Of a DNA stretch of 36,433 bases, positions 8,678 through 16,328 are shown one piece after another. Source of the stretch: Prevotellaceae bacterium UBA1716 (GTDB lineage Bacteria; Bacteroidota; Bacteroidia; Bacteroidales; Bacteroidaceae); assembly GCA_002317225.1 (NCBI GenBank), contig DCIW01000242.1, positions 1-36,433 on the forward strand, in the 5' to 3' direction. Position 1 is the first letter of the stretch, and each line of letters starts with the position of its first letter. The notes beneath the pieces were generated by a model. It made no database searches. It saw only the letters and a list, made by a program, of their open reading frames with translations, and was not told where the DNA came from. Both the position numbers and the translations under genes were made by a program.

Positions 8678-9787
8678 ATGAAAAAGTTTCTTCTTTTTAT
8701 AGCATTCGTTATCGTTAACGTTATCGTTATAAACGCTCAACCTCAGAAGAGTCGTGTGCAGAACAATAACAATAAGAACGCTGCAACTACACGCAGAAAT
8801 GGCACTACAACAACTGCTGCCACTTCGCGTGCAGCCCTTATGTTCCCAACGGCTGTAGATGTGCCTGAAGACCCTATCTGGCGTCGCGACATCTATCGCC
8901 AGCTCGATCTTACTGAGGATGAGAACGCTGCTCTCTATTATCCAATTCAGGCTCAGGGCAATGAGGTGAATCTCTTCACACTCTTGTTCAAGTTGCTCAA
9001 TGCAGGAAAGATACCTGCATACAAGCACGACCTCAATACGGGTAAGGAGGACTTCCGCACTTCCAATCGCCTTCACTTCAAGGAGATGTGTGAGAACTAC
9101 AGCATCTACTATGAGGTGGAAGGCAACACCATCAAGGTGGAAGACAGTGACATTCCTTCGGCTGAAGTAAAGACTTTCTATGTGAAGGAGTCAAGTTACT
9201 ACGACCAGAACACAGCTACATACCACTCGCGTATCGTTGCTCTCTGTCCGCTTATCGATATGTCCAATGACTTCTCGTTCAGTGCATCGAAGTCACCTAT
9301 GTTCTGGGTGAAGTATGATGATGTGAAGACATACCTCAGCAACCACATGCTTATGGTCAGCAACGTGAACAATGCTGCAAAGATGTCAATGGACGACTTC
9401 TTCTCTACCAACCATTACAAGGGCGAAATCTATATGACAACCAACATGCAGGGCAAGTCGCTCGCACAGATGGTTGCAGATAGTGCGAATGTGGCTGCTC
9501 CAAAGGACTCTACAACCATCAGAGCACAGAAGCGTATCGAGAAAGAGATGAAGGACTTCGAAGAGCATATCTGGACTGAACCAATTGACTCTGTAGCTCA
9601 GGCAAAGAAGGACAGCATTGCTGCTGCAGCCCTTGCAAACAAGAAGGTAAAGGGCAAGACTAAGAACACTGGTTCGACTCGTACCGAGCGTGCTTCGAAG
9701 GTGAAGAAAGAGAAGAGCAATTCAAGTTCTTCTTCATCAGGCAGCTCTTCAAGTGCACGTGTTAGCGTACGTCGCCAACGTCACTAA
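8678..9787 (+). CDS. gldN: GldN/PorN, periplasmic ring partner of GldK
   Basis: From ATG 8678 the protein has 369 residues; a TTG nine bases upstream (8669) is a less likely start. It has a signal peptide cleaved near INAQ. The region EDPIWRRDIYRQLDLTEDENAALYYPIQ (about 67-95), and YYDQNTATYHSRIVALCPL with PMFWVKYDDVKTYL, are characteristic of GldN/PorN. The C-terminus is unusual: a basic stretch, a serine run (about 345-357) and a final RVSVRRQRH. It is the last gene of the operon, with a strong hairpin 28 bp after the stop. Confidence 0.93.
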   Translation: MKKFLLFIAFVIVNVIVINAQPQKSRVQNNNNKNAATTRRNGTTTTAATSRAALMFPTAVDVPEDPIWRRDIYRQLDLTEDENAALYYPIQAQGNEVNLFTLLFKLLNAGKIPAYKHDLNTGKEDFRTSNRLHFKEMCENYSIYYEVEGNTIKVEDSDIPSAEVKTFYVKESSYYDQNTATYHSRIVALCPLIDMSNDFSFSASKSPMFWVKYDDVKTYLSNHMLMVSNVNNAAKMSMDDFFSTNHYKGEIYMTTNMQGKSLAQMVADSANVAAPKDSTTIRAQKRIEKEMKDFEEHIWTEPIDSVAQAKKDSIAAAALANKKVKGKTKNTGSTRTERASKVKKEKSNSSSSSSGSSSSARVSVRRQRH

Positions 9788-9815
9788 TTCGCTTATAATT
9801 TGATTTTCCCTATAT

Positions 9816-9851
9816 TAATAATGTGCAAAAGGTGTTTCTTTTGCACATTAT
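9816..9851 (+). terminator. hairpin terminator of the T9SS operon
   Basis: A perfect 15-bp stem (9816-9830 with 9837-9851, core GTGCAAAAG/CTTTTGCAC) has a 6-base loop. It closes the operon and separates it from etfBA. Confidence 0.8.
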
Positions 9852-9908
9852 TTCGTATCAGTGTGTATTAAAAAGGGTTTAAAAGTCAGAAAAGTGAATA
9901 ATTATTGC

Positions 9909-9916
9909 TATCTTTG
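9909..9916 (+). promoter_or_regulatory. -7 element of the etfBA-acyl-CoA dehydrogenase operon
   Basis: TATCTTTG fully matches TAnnTTTG and lies 51 bp before etfB. I see no good TTTG at the -33 position, so the call rests on the -7 box. Confidence 0.6.
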
Positions 9917-9967
9917 CAACCGATTTGCAACGAAAAAACAAATATTATATACATATAAGCAAAAACT

Positions 9968-10777
9968 ATGAGTTTGAAAATTATCGTGCTCGCAAAGCAG
10001 GTGCCAGATACTCGCAACGTTGGTCCTGATGCGATGACTCCAGAGGGTACTGTAAACCGTGCTGCACTTCCAGCTGTGTTCAACCCTGAGGACCTCAATG
10101 CCCTTGAGCAGGCACTCCGTCTCAAGGATGCTAATCCGGGTTCTACAATTACTATGTTAACTATGGGTCTTCCAAAGGCTGCTGAAGTACTCAAGGAAGG
10201 TGTTTATCGTGGTGCTGATGAGGGCATTCTCATCTCCGACCGTCCACTTGGTGGAGCTGATACTCTCGCTACATCTTACACCCTTGCCCAGGCTATCAAG
10301 AAGGTTGGTGACTATGATATCATCCTTTGTGGTCGTCAGGCTATCGATGGTGATACTGCCCAGGTAGGTCCACAGGTTGCTGAAAAGCTTGGCCTTACTC
10401 AGATTACCTACACTGAAGAAATCATCTCTATCGACAAGGAAGCAAAGAAGATTGTTGCAAAGCGTCATATCGATGGTGGTGTTGAGACTGTTGAAGGTCC
10501 ACTTCCAATCGTTGTTACAGTAAATGGTTCTGCTGCACCTTGCCGCACTCGTAACGTGAAGCGTGTTTGGGCTAACAAGAATCGTGAATTCCCAACTTGG
10601 GGTGCTGCCGACATCGATGCTGATCCAATGCAGATTGGTAAGGCAGGTTCGCCAACTAACGTGAAGGCTGTGAAGAGCATTGTCTTCAAGGCTAAGGAAA
10701 ACAAGTCCCTCACTGCTTCGGATGAAGATATCGAGAGCCTTATTGTTGAACTTATGGAATCTAACACTATCGGATAA
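9968..10777 (+). CDS. etfB: electron transfer flavoprotein, beta subunit
   Basis: The protein has 269 residues, normal for EtfB/FixA. It opens with MSLKIIVLAKQVPDT, and the nucleotide-binding signature CGRQAIDGDTAQVGPQVAEKLG is at about 120. With EtfA it forms the FAD-carrying heterodimer that moves electrons between acyl-CoA dehydrogenases and other redox partners in the cytoplasm. It is 2 bp from etfA. Codon use is strongly biased (GGT, CGT, AAG), as in highly expressed genes. The sequence does not show whether it is a bifurcating EtfB. Confidence 0.95.
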   Translation: MSLKIIVLAKQVPDTRNVGPDAMTPEGTVNRAALPAVFNPEDLNALEQALRLKDANPGSTITMLTMGLPKAAEVLKEGVYRGADEGILISDRPLGGADTLATSYTLAQAIKKVGDYDIILCGRQAIDGDTAQVGPQVAEKLGLTQITYTEEIISIDKEAKKIVAKRHIDGGVETVEGPLPIVVTVNGSAAPCRTRNVKRVWANKNREFPTWGAADIDADPMQIGKAGSPTNVKAVKSIVFKAKENKSLTASDEDIESLIVELMESNTIG

Positions 10778-10779
10778 TT

Positions 10780-11820
10780 ATGAATAACGTATTTGTATAC
10801 TGTGAACTTGAAGGCAACAAGGTTGCTGATGTAAGTTTGGAGCTCTGCACAAAGGGTCGCAAGCTCGCTAACAAGCTCGGTGTTCAGCTTGAGGCTGTAC
10901 TCGTTGGTACAGGTCTCGACGGTACTCCTGAGCAGGTTATCCCTTATGGTGTTGATAAGGTACACGTTTTTGATGCTGAAGGTCTTTTCCCTTACACATC
11001 ACTCCCACATACAAGTGCTGTAGTAAACCTCTTCAAGGAAGAGCAGCCACAGATTTGCCTTCTCGGTGCAACAGTTATCGGTCGTGACCTCGGTCCACGC
11101 GTTTCTTCTGCACTTCATTCAGGTCTTACTGCCGACTGTACTCAGCTTGAGATTGGTTCTTTCGATATGAAGGTAAAGAACGAAGCAGGTGAATTCGTTG
11201 AGAAGCACTACGAAGATCAGCTCTATCAGATTCGTCCAGCATTCGGTGGTTCTATCATCGCTACAATCGTTAACCCTGAGCATCGCCCACAGATGGCTAC
11301 AGTTCGTGATGGTGTGATGAAGAAGGAAATCCTTGATGAGAACTACAAGGGTGAAGTTATCAAGCATGATGTTGCTAAGTATGTTCCAACTACAGACTAT
11401 GTAGTTAAGGTTCTTGATCGTCATGTTGAGGCTGCTAAGCACAACCTTAAGGGTGCTCCAATCGTAATCGCTGGTGGTTATGGTGTTGGTTCTGCTGAAG
11501 GTTTCAATCAGCTCTTCGAACTTGCAAAGGAACTTCACGCTGAAGTTGGTGCTTCACGTGCAGCTGTTGATGCGGGTTGGATTGATCACGATCGTCAGAT
11601 TGGTCAGACAGGTGTGACAGTTCGTCCTAAGGTTTACATCGCATGTGGTATTTCGGGTGCTATTCAGCACATCGCAGGTATGCGTGAGTCTGGTATCATC
11701 ATCTCAATCAACAGCGATCCAAACGCTCCAATCAACCAGATTGCAGACTATATCATCACAGGAACAGTGGAAGAAGTTGTTCCAAAGCTTATTAAATACT
11801 ACAAAAAGAATTCTAAGTAA
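10780..11820 (+). CDS. etfA: electron transfer flavoprotein, alpha subunit
   Basis: The protein has 346 residues. The C-terminal FAD-binding half (about 225-340) is intact: APIVIAGGYGVGSAEGF, GASRAAVDAGWIDHDRQIGQTG, KVYIACGISGAIQH and ISINSDPNAPINQIADY are the standard EtfA motifs. The N-terminal half shares the fold of EtfB. Its stop overlaps the next start (TAATG), coupling it to the acyl-CoA dehydrogenase that is its likely electron donor or acceptor. Confidence 0.95.
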   Translation: MNNVFVYCELEGNKVADVSLELCTKGRKLANKLGVQLEAVLVGTGLDGTPEQVIPYGVDKVHVFDAEGLFPYTSLPHTSAVVNLFKEEQPQICLLGATVIGRDLGPRVSSALHSGLTADCTQLEIGSFDMKVKNEAGEFVEKHYEDQLYQIRPAFGGSIIATIVNPEHRPQMATVRDGVMKKEILDENYKGEVIKHDVAKYVPTTDYVVKVLDRHVEAAKHNLKGAPIVIAGGYGVGSAEGFNQLFELAKELHAEVGASRAAVDAGWIDHDRQIGQTGVTVRPKVYIACGISGAIQHIAGMRESGIIISINSDPNAPINQIADYIITGTVEEVVPKLIKYYKKNSK

Positions 11821-13526
11821 TGGCTAATTCATATACAGATGTTCCTGAGATTAAGTTCCATATGAACCATCCGCTCATGAAGCGTATCGTGGAACTCAAG
11901 GAAAGAAATTATGCTGACTATGGTCAGTACGACTATGCCTGCAAGGACTATGAGGATGCACTCGACAACTATGACAAGCTCCTTGAAATTGCAGGTGATA
12001 TCAATGCAAATATCATCAATGCTAATGCAGAAGCAGTAGATGAGGAAGGTCCTCACTGCGAGAACGGTCGTGTTCGTTATGCAGTGAAGACTTATGAGAA
12101 CCTTGATGCTATGGTAAAGGCTGGTCTTAACGGTATGACTATGCCTCGTCGTTATGGTGGTCTTAATATCCCAATGACAGTATATAGCGGTGCAAACGAA
12201 ATTGTTTCTCAGGGTGATGCTGGTTTCCAGAACATCTGGTCTCTTCAGGACTGTATCGTAACTCTCTATGAGTTTGCAGACGAAGACCAGCGCCAGCGTT
12301 TCATTCCACGCGTTTGTGCAGGTGAAACAATGTCAATGGACCTCACTGAGCCAGATGCAGGTTCTGACCTTCAGTCTGTTCAGCTCAAGGCTACATATTC
12401 AGAGGAAGACCAGTGCTGGTACCTTAATGGTGTAAAGCGTTTCATCACAAACGGTGACTCTGATATCCACCTCGTACTTGCTCGTTCTGAGGAAGGTACA
12501 GGTGATGGTCGTGGTCTCTCTATGTTCATCTATGACAAGCGTAACGGTGGCGTAAACGTTCGTCGTATCGAGAACAAGCTCGGTATTCACGGCAGCCCAA
12601 CTTGTGAACTTGTTTACAAGAATGCAAAGGCAGAACTTTGTGGTTCACGCAAGCTCGGTCTTATCAAGTACGTTATGGCTCTTATGAACGGTGCTCGTCT
12701 TGGTATTGCAGCTCAGTCAGTAGGTCTTGAGCAGGCAGCATACGAGGAAGCTCTTTCATACGCAAAGGATCGTAAGCAGTTCGGTAAGGAAATCATCAAT
12801 TTCCCTGCAGTATATGATATGATTGCAACTATCAAGGCTCGTCTTGATGCAGGTCGTTCACTCCTTTACATGACTTCTCGTTATGTAGATATTTATAAGG
12901 CACTCGATGATATCGCTCGCGAGCGTAAGCTTACTCCTGAAGAGCGTGCTGAGCAGAAGAAGTACTCAAAGCTTGCTGATGCCTTCACTCCTATTGCTAA
13001 GGGTATGAACTCTGAGTTCTCTAACCAGTCTACCTACGATGCAATTCAGGTACATGGTGGTTCTGGTTTCATGCTCGAGTACAAGTGTCAGCGTATCTAT
13101 CGTGATGCTCGTATCACTTCAATCTACGAAGGAACTACTCAGCTCCAGACTGTTGCTGCTATCCGTTATATCACTAACGGCTTCTACCAGACAGTTATCG
13201 AGGACTATGCTGCTCTCCCAGTAGCAGAAGGTTACCAGTCGTACGCAGACCGTATCGCTGCAATGGCTGCTAAGCTTGCTGAATGCACTGAGAAGGTTAA
13301 GGAAGCAGGCGACCAGGCTCTTCTCGACCTCTGTGCTCGCAAGCTCTACGATATGACAGGTTATACTATCATGTCACACCTTCTCCTTCAGGATGCACAG
13401 AAGGCTCCTGAGCTCTTCCAGAAGTCGCTCAATGTATTTGTCAACCTTGCTGAGGCAGAAGTTGCTAAGCAGAGCACATACATCAACGCTTTGGATGTAG
13501 AGCAGGTTGCTAATTACATACAGTAA
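11820..13526 (+). CDS. acyl-CoA dehydrogenase, long form
   Basis: The protein has 568 residues, longer than the roughly 380 of classical acyl-CoA dehydrogenases. It has the FAD/substrate motif MDLTEPDAGSDLQS (about 165-178), then ERKLT and QVHGGSGFMLEY, and the catalytic-base motif IYEGTTQLQ with E437 in the short-chain-type position. An extra C-terminal helical domain (about 460-568) resembles that of the long FadE/DmdC-type enzymes. It lies in one operon with etfBA, so the Etf is its redox partner. The substrate cannot be read from the sequence. Electron flow could run either way (acyl-CoA oxidation or enoyl-CoA reduction). Confidence 0.93.
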   Translation: MANSYTDVPEIKFHMNHPLMKRIVELKERNYADYGQYDYACKDYEDALDNYDKLLEIAGDINANIINANAEAVDEEGPHCENGRVRYAVKTYENLDAMVKAGLNGMTMPRRYGGLNIPMTVYSGANEIVSQGDAGFQNIWSLQDCIVTLYEFADEDQRQRFIPRVCAGETMSMDLTEPDAGSDLQSVQLKATYSEEDQCWYLNGVKRFITNGDSDIHLVLARSEEGTGDGRGLSMFIYDKRNGGVNVRRIENKLGIHGSPTCELVYKNAKAELCGSRKLGLIKYVMALMNGARLGIAAQSVGLEQAAYEEALSYAKDRKQFGKEIINFPAVYDMIATIKARLDAGRSLLYMTSRYVDIYKALDDIARERKLTPEERAEQKKYSKLADAFTPIAKGMNSEFSNQSTYDAIQVHGGSGFMLEYKCQRIYRDARITSIYEGTTQLQTVAAIRYITNGFYQTVIEDYAALPVAEGYQSYADRIAAMAAKLAECTEKVKEAGDQALLDLCARKLYDMTGYTIMSHLLLQDAQKAPELFQKSLNVFVNLAEAEVAKQSTYINALDVEQVANYIQ

Positions 13527-13673
13527 AGACCCACCTTATCCCTCCCATTAGTGAGGGGGATATTGGGATAAATATAAGAAAGCCAGATAGTATTGATTGC
13601 TATCTGGCTTTCCTTGTTTATCTTTGTAACCTTACCCCCTCCCTAATGTGAAGGCTGGGAGGGGTAGGTGGGC
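13527..13673. repeat. inverted pair of intergenic repeats flanking a hairpin
   Basis: The arm at 13530-13559 (CCCACCTTATCCCTCCCATT then GTGAGGGGG) is repeated in inverted orientation at 13632-13672 (CCCCCTCCCTAATG ... GGGAGGGGTAGGTGGG), with about 8 extra bases in the second copy. The pair fills the space between two convergent genes. It has the look of a multicopy extragenic palindromic element; copy number cannot be judged from this window. Confidence 0.6.
13578..13612. terminator. bidirectional hairpin terminator
   Basis: A perfect 13-bp stem, GAAAGCCAGATAG (13578-13590) with CTATCTGGCTTTC (13600-13612), has a 9-base loop. It lies between the convergent acyl-CoA dehydrogenase and DUF6377-like genes and can serve both. 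Confidence 0.75.
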
Positions 13674-13676
13674 CTT

Positions 13677-15404
13677 CTACAACTCCATAACCTTCTCCTC
13701 AAATTCCTCCTTACTATACTTCGACTTATTTCTTATTCTCGACCTATAATTATATATGGTAGGCATCGAATAATTGAGGAACTCCGCAATCTGGTTTGTA
13801 TCTGTAATACCTAATCTGATTAGGGCGAATATTCGTAATTCAGCATTTAGCAACTCATTCTTCTTAAGAACAATTCTGCTGTCATCATTAAGCAAAGCAT
13901 TGAAACGCTCCACAAAGTTAGGGTGAATCTCAAGGAATGCCTCATCGAAGTCCTTGTAGAATCGCTCTTCTTCAATCTCTACAAGACTATCATCCTTTAG
14001 AGTCTTCAAGAGTTCGGTATGCAGATTATTCTTCGCAAGTCTTAAGAGCGATTTGCGATATGATTCGAGCGAAGTGATATACTTTCTGCATTTGCTCAGG
14101 AACAAGGCAATATATTCCTCCTTCACTTTATCCATCTGATGAAGGTTAGTGTTGGTTTCGAGAAGACTTTGATTGTCTTTTCCAAGCAGTGTGTTAGCAG
14201 TTTCGAGATTCTTGTTAGCATCTTCGAGATTCTTGTTAGCATCTTCCAACTGCTGATTAGCATCTTCAAGTTGCGAATTGGCTTCCTCTAACTGATTGTT
14301 AGCTTCTGCAAGTTGCTCGTTTGTCTCTGCAAGTTGTTTCTTGGTGCGTGAAAGAATCTTTGCCTCCTTGCGTAAGTAAAGACTTGCGATAGCCAACAGG
14401 ATCGCTAATCCTGCAAGTCCGCAACTGAACCATCTGTATGCAGTTTTCTCTTCAGCCTCGTGCTGATTATGTTCTTTCTCAATGATTGGGTAGATTTGGC
14501 TCATTTCGAGCGAACGGAGTTGGGCATTACAATAGTTTGCATCGTTCATCGAACAGAGCATATAATCATACGCATGCTTTGTGTCACCCCTGTCCATCAA
14601 GAGTTGTACAAGATCTGGGAGGGCAGCATACTCAGTCACACCTCTTTTCAGGTCCTCAATGGCAGTCTTGATGAGGTAACGCATCTGGTTGTCTTTATCC
14701 TTGAGAGCCTTGCAAGCCTGTGCGAGATTATAATATGTGTAGGCAAGATAGTCGCTTGTTGCTTTTGCTTGATAGTTGAGCATGATTTTCTTTGCTGCTT
14801 CAGGTTGACCTTCAGCAATAAGATAGTCAGCATGAACCACCTCACGACTTATCTCATCCTGTTCGTATAGCATGATAGAATCGCGATACTGATGAGCCTT
14901 AAGTGCCATCTTCTTGCTCAGTTCGGGTACGTTAGACTGATATGCTGAAACCCATCCGTAAATGGTTCTGCAAATATGGAAATAACGCGTAAGGTTTTCT
15001 TGGGACATGTCACTCCTGTCTATGCTTTCGACAATGTCCCTTGCATAGTTATATGCTCCCATAATGGCAAATTGCTCAGCTCGGTTAAGCTGAATGACCT
15101 TTTCCTTTGATGGGTCCTTCTTCACCACATCAAGTTGACTCATAAGGTCGAGGTAGTGCAAAGCCGAATCTGCCTGAAAGTGCGAGAACGATTGGAAGAG
15201 TTCGTTGTATAGTTCATAGTTCGTATCTTCCTTCATTCCTATGCGGCATCTAAGGCTGTCGATACGATGAAGTCTCTCGTAACGATAGTCTTCCTTGTTC
15301 TTTATGCATTCGTCAAGTTCTTCCAGCAGCGAACTGATGTCTTGAGCATATGCTGGGAAGAATGAAAGCAAAGATAATAAAATGATAAATGTTCTACGTG
15401 CCAC
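13677..15404 (-). CDS. DUF6377-like membrane-spanning TPR/coiled-coil/HTH regulator
   Basis: The protein has 575 residues. It has a signal sequence (MARRTFIILLSLLSFFPAYA), a periplasmic region of TPR-like helices (about 25-315), one TM helix (about 322-342), then ten heptads of the type LEDANKN/LAEANNQ (about 353-418) forming a coiled coil. The C-terminal domain carries a LuxR-like helix-turn-helix (LRIFALIRLGITDTNQIAEF and NYSMPTIYNYRSRIRNK, about 515-555). This is the layout of Bacteroidetes one-protein sensors of the DUF6377 group: periplasmic sensing coupled to DNA binding from the membrane. The start is GTG at 15404; no earlier ATG exists in frame. Signal and targets are unknown. Confidence 0.85.
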   Translation of the reverse strand: MARRTFIILLSLLSFFPAYAQDISSLLEELDECIKNKEDYRYERLHRIDSLRCRIGMKEDTNYELYNELFQSFSHFQADSALHYLDLMSQLDVVKKDPSKEKVIQLNRAEQFAIMGAYNYARDIVESIDRSDMSQENLTRYFHICRTIYGWVSAYQSNVPELSKKMALKAHQYRDSIMLYEQDEISREVVHADYLIAEGQPEAAKKIMLNYQAKATSDYLAYTYYNLAQACKALKDKDNQMRYLIKTAIEDLKRGVTEYAALPDLVQLLMDRGDTKHAYDYMLCSMNDANYCNAQLRSLEMSQIYPIIEKEHNQHEAEEKTAYRWFSCGLAGLAILLAIASLYLRKEAKILSRTKKQLAETNEQLAEANNQLEEANSQLEDANQQLEDANKNLEDANKNLETANTLLGKDNQSLLETNTNLHQMDKVKEEYIALFLSKCRKYITSLESYRKSLLRLAKNNLHTELLKTLKDDSLVEIEEERFYKDFDEAFLEIHPNFVERFNALLNDDSRIVLKKNELLNAELRIFALIRLGITDTNQIAEFLNYSMPTIYNYRSRIRNKSKYSKEEFEEKVMEL

Positions 15405-15433
15405 AATAATTATGCTATATGTGATTATTGCTG

Positions 15434-15441
15434 CAAAGATA
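15434..15441 (-). promoter_or_regulatory. -7 element of the DUF6377-like regulator gene
   Basis: On the minus strand this reads TATCTTTG, a full match to TAnnTTTG, about 30 bp before the GTG start. An imperfect TTTT occupies the -33 position. Confidence 0.6.
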
Positions 15442-15511
15442 ATGCTTTTTTCCCTTATCTAAAAATATAAGGTGTTTAATTATTCATACCAATTCATTTA
15501 TTTGCTCAATA

Positions 15512-15543
15512 TTTGGTAGTTTCATTCAAAAGCATTACTTTTG
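15512..15543 (+). promoter_or_regulatory. strong promoter of the zinc-ribbon gene
   Basis: TTTG (15512-15515), a 20-bp spacer and TACTTTTG (15536-15543) match the Bacteroidetes consensus completely. The start codon lies 44 bp downstream. Confidence 0.75.
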
Positions 15544-15586
15544 CATGCGAAACATTAACAGACCAATGAAATAACTATCGTCTAAT

Positions 15587-15727
15587 ATGGAAACAAACGA
15601 CACAACAAATCCAAAGAAGGAAGAGCGTATCTATCGCTGCAACGATTGCGGTGGTGAGATTCATAAGCACGAAGTTTTCTGCAGCACATGCGGAAAGAAA
15701 CTCGATCACTACGATTTCGAAGACTAA
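15587..15727 (+). CDS. 46-residue zinc-ribbon protein
   Basis: The frame ATG 15587 to TAA 15727 encodes 46 residues. C18-x2-C21 and C32-x2-C35 sit in RCNDCGGEIH and FCSTCGKKL, a textbook single zinc ribbon. The N-terminus is polar (METNDTTNPKKEE) and the end acidic (HYDFED). Support beyond the motif is a near-perfect promoter 44 bp upstream. Such mini-ribbons can act as small nucleic-acid or protein-binding adaptors, but nothing here says which. No partner gene is obvious: the next gene on this strand starts 600 bp away. Confidence 0.75.
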   Translation: METNDTTNPKKEERIYRCNDCGGEIHKHEVFCSTCGKKLDHYDFED

Positions 15728-15779
15728 CGGAACATACTCTCTCTTATCATCCAAGTAATCGAACTGACACACTACTATA

Positions 15780-16100
15780 ACAAGCAAAACACATAAGGTT
15801 GTGTGACATTGTCCGTACCAACGGACATCGTCTCATGACCTTATGTGTTGATTGAAGAATCGGTATGTATGTCACCCGATAAAAGCAGCATGGCGGTTTT
15901 GCCCCATCTGCTGAAACAGACATAAGACAAACCGCCATTGCGATAATCCAACTTTCTTACCCTATGATTTCCGGGTATAGAAAAGTTGAATTTTAAATAT
16001 ATGTAAAATTTATGACTTCAATTCTTTGACCTCTGCGTATACGCTTTATACGTTCCAAGTCGGTACTGTAATAGTTTTCTTACTTAGTAAGATAAGAACT
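15780..16100 (-). ncRNA. candidate structured non-coding RNA in a protein-free gap
   Basis: The protein-free stretch 15728-16322 contains consecutive hairpins. The arms 15949-15962 and 15973-15988 pair (7+2+5 bp with bulges). A perfect 10-bp stem joins 15890-15899 with 15929-15938 and encloses a small TCTG/CAGA hairpin. A 5-bp stem joins 15859-15863 with 15876-15880. A long stem joins 15788-15803 with 15834-15849 (16 bp including two G-U pairs) and continues into a 7-bp tip at 15810-15827. Read on the minus strand, a promoter-like TACCTTTG lies just upstream (16107-16114), and the last long hairpin is followed by TTTTG, like a terminator. I therefore favour a minus-strand RNA of about 300 nt. 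It matches no RNA family I can name. A plus-strand 3' UTR of the zinc-ribbon gene or a mobile palindromic element is the alternative. Confidence 0.45.
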
Positions 16101-16106
16101 ACGATG

Positions 16107-16138
16107 CAAAGGTATATTAAAATTATTTATGTGTAAAA
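16107..16138 (-). promoter_or_regulatory. minus-strand promoter facing the hairpin region
   Basis: Minus-strand TACCTTTG (16107-16114) matches TAnnTTTG, with TTTT about 20 bp upstream (16135-16138) as an imperfect -33 element. No minus-strand protein gene follows, which suggests it drives a non-coding RNA. Confidence 0.45.
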
Positions 16139-16328
16139 CAATTCAATATTTATTTTGTGCTCATTTTTCTTATTTTATATACGAAGACGTGCTTTTGAAA
16201 GTATATGTAACGTGCCTAAAGATAAGAATCGTGCATTTCTGGGCCTTTTGAACGATTATTTCGGAAAAAAGACCGTTCCTTTGCAGACATTTATTATTCG
16301 CTTCTAAACATACAAATACGTTTTGACC

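Noticed and set aside
16035..16044. GCGTATACGC palindrome as an operator
   Set aside because: It is a single perfect 10-bp palindrome with no second copy and no gene start nearby. It may be part of the candidate RNA instead.
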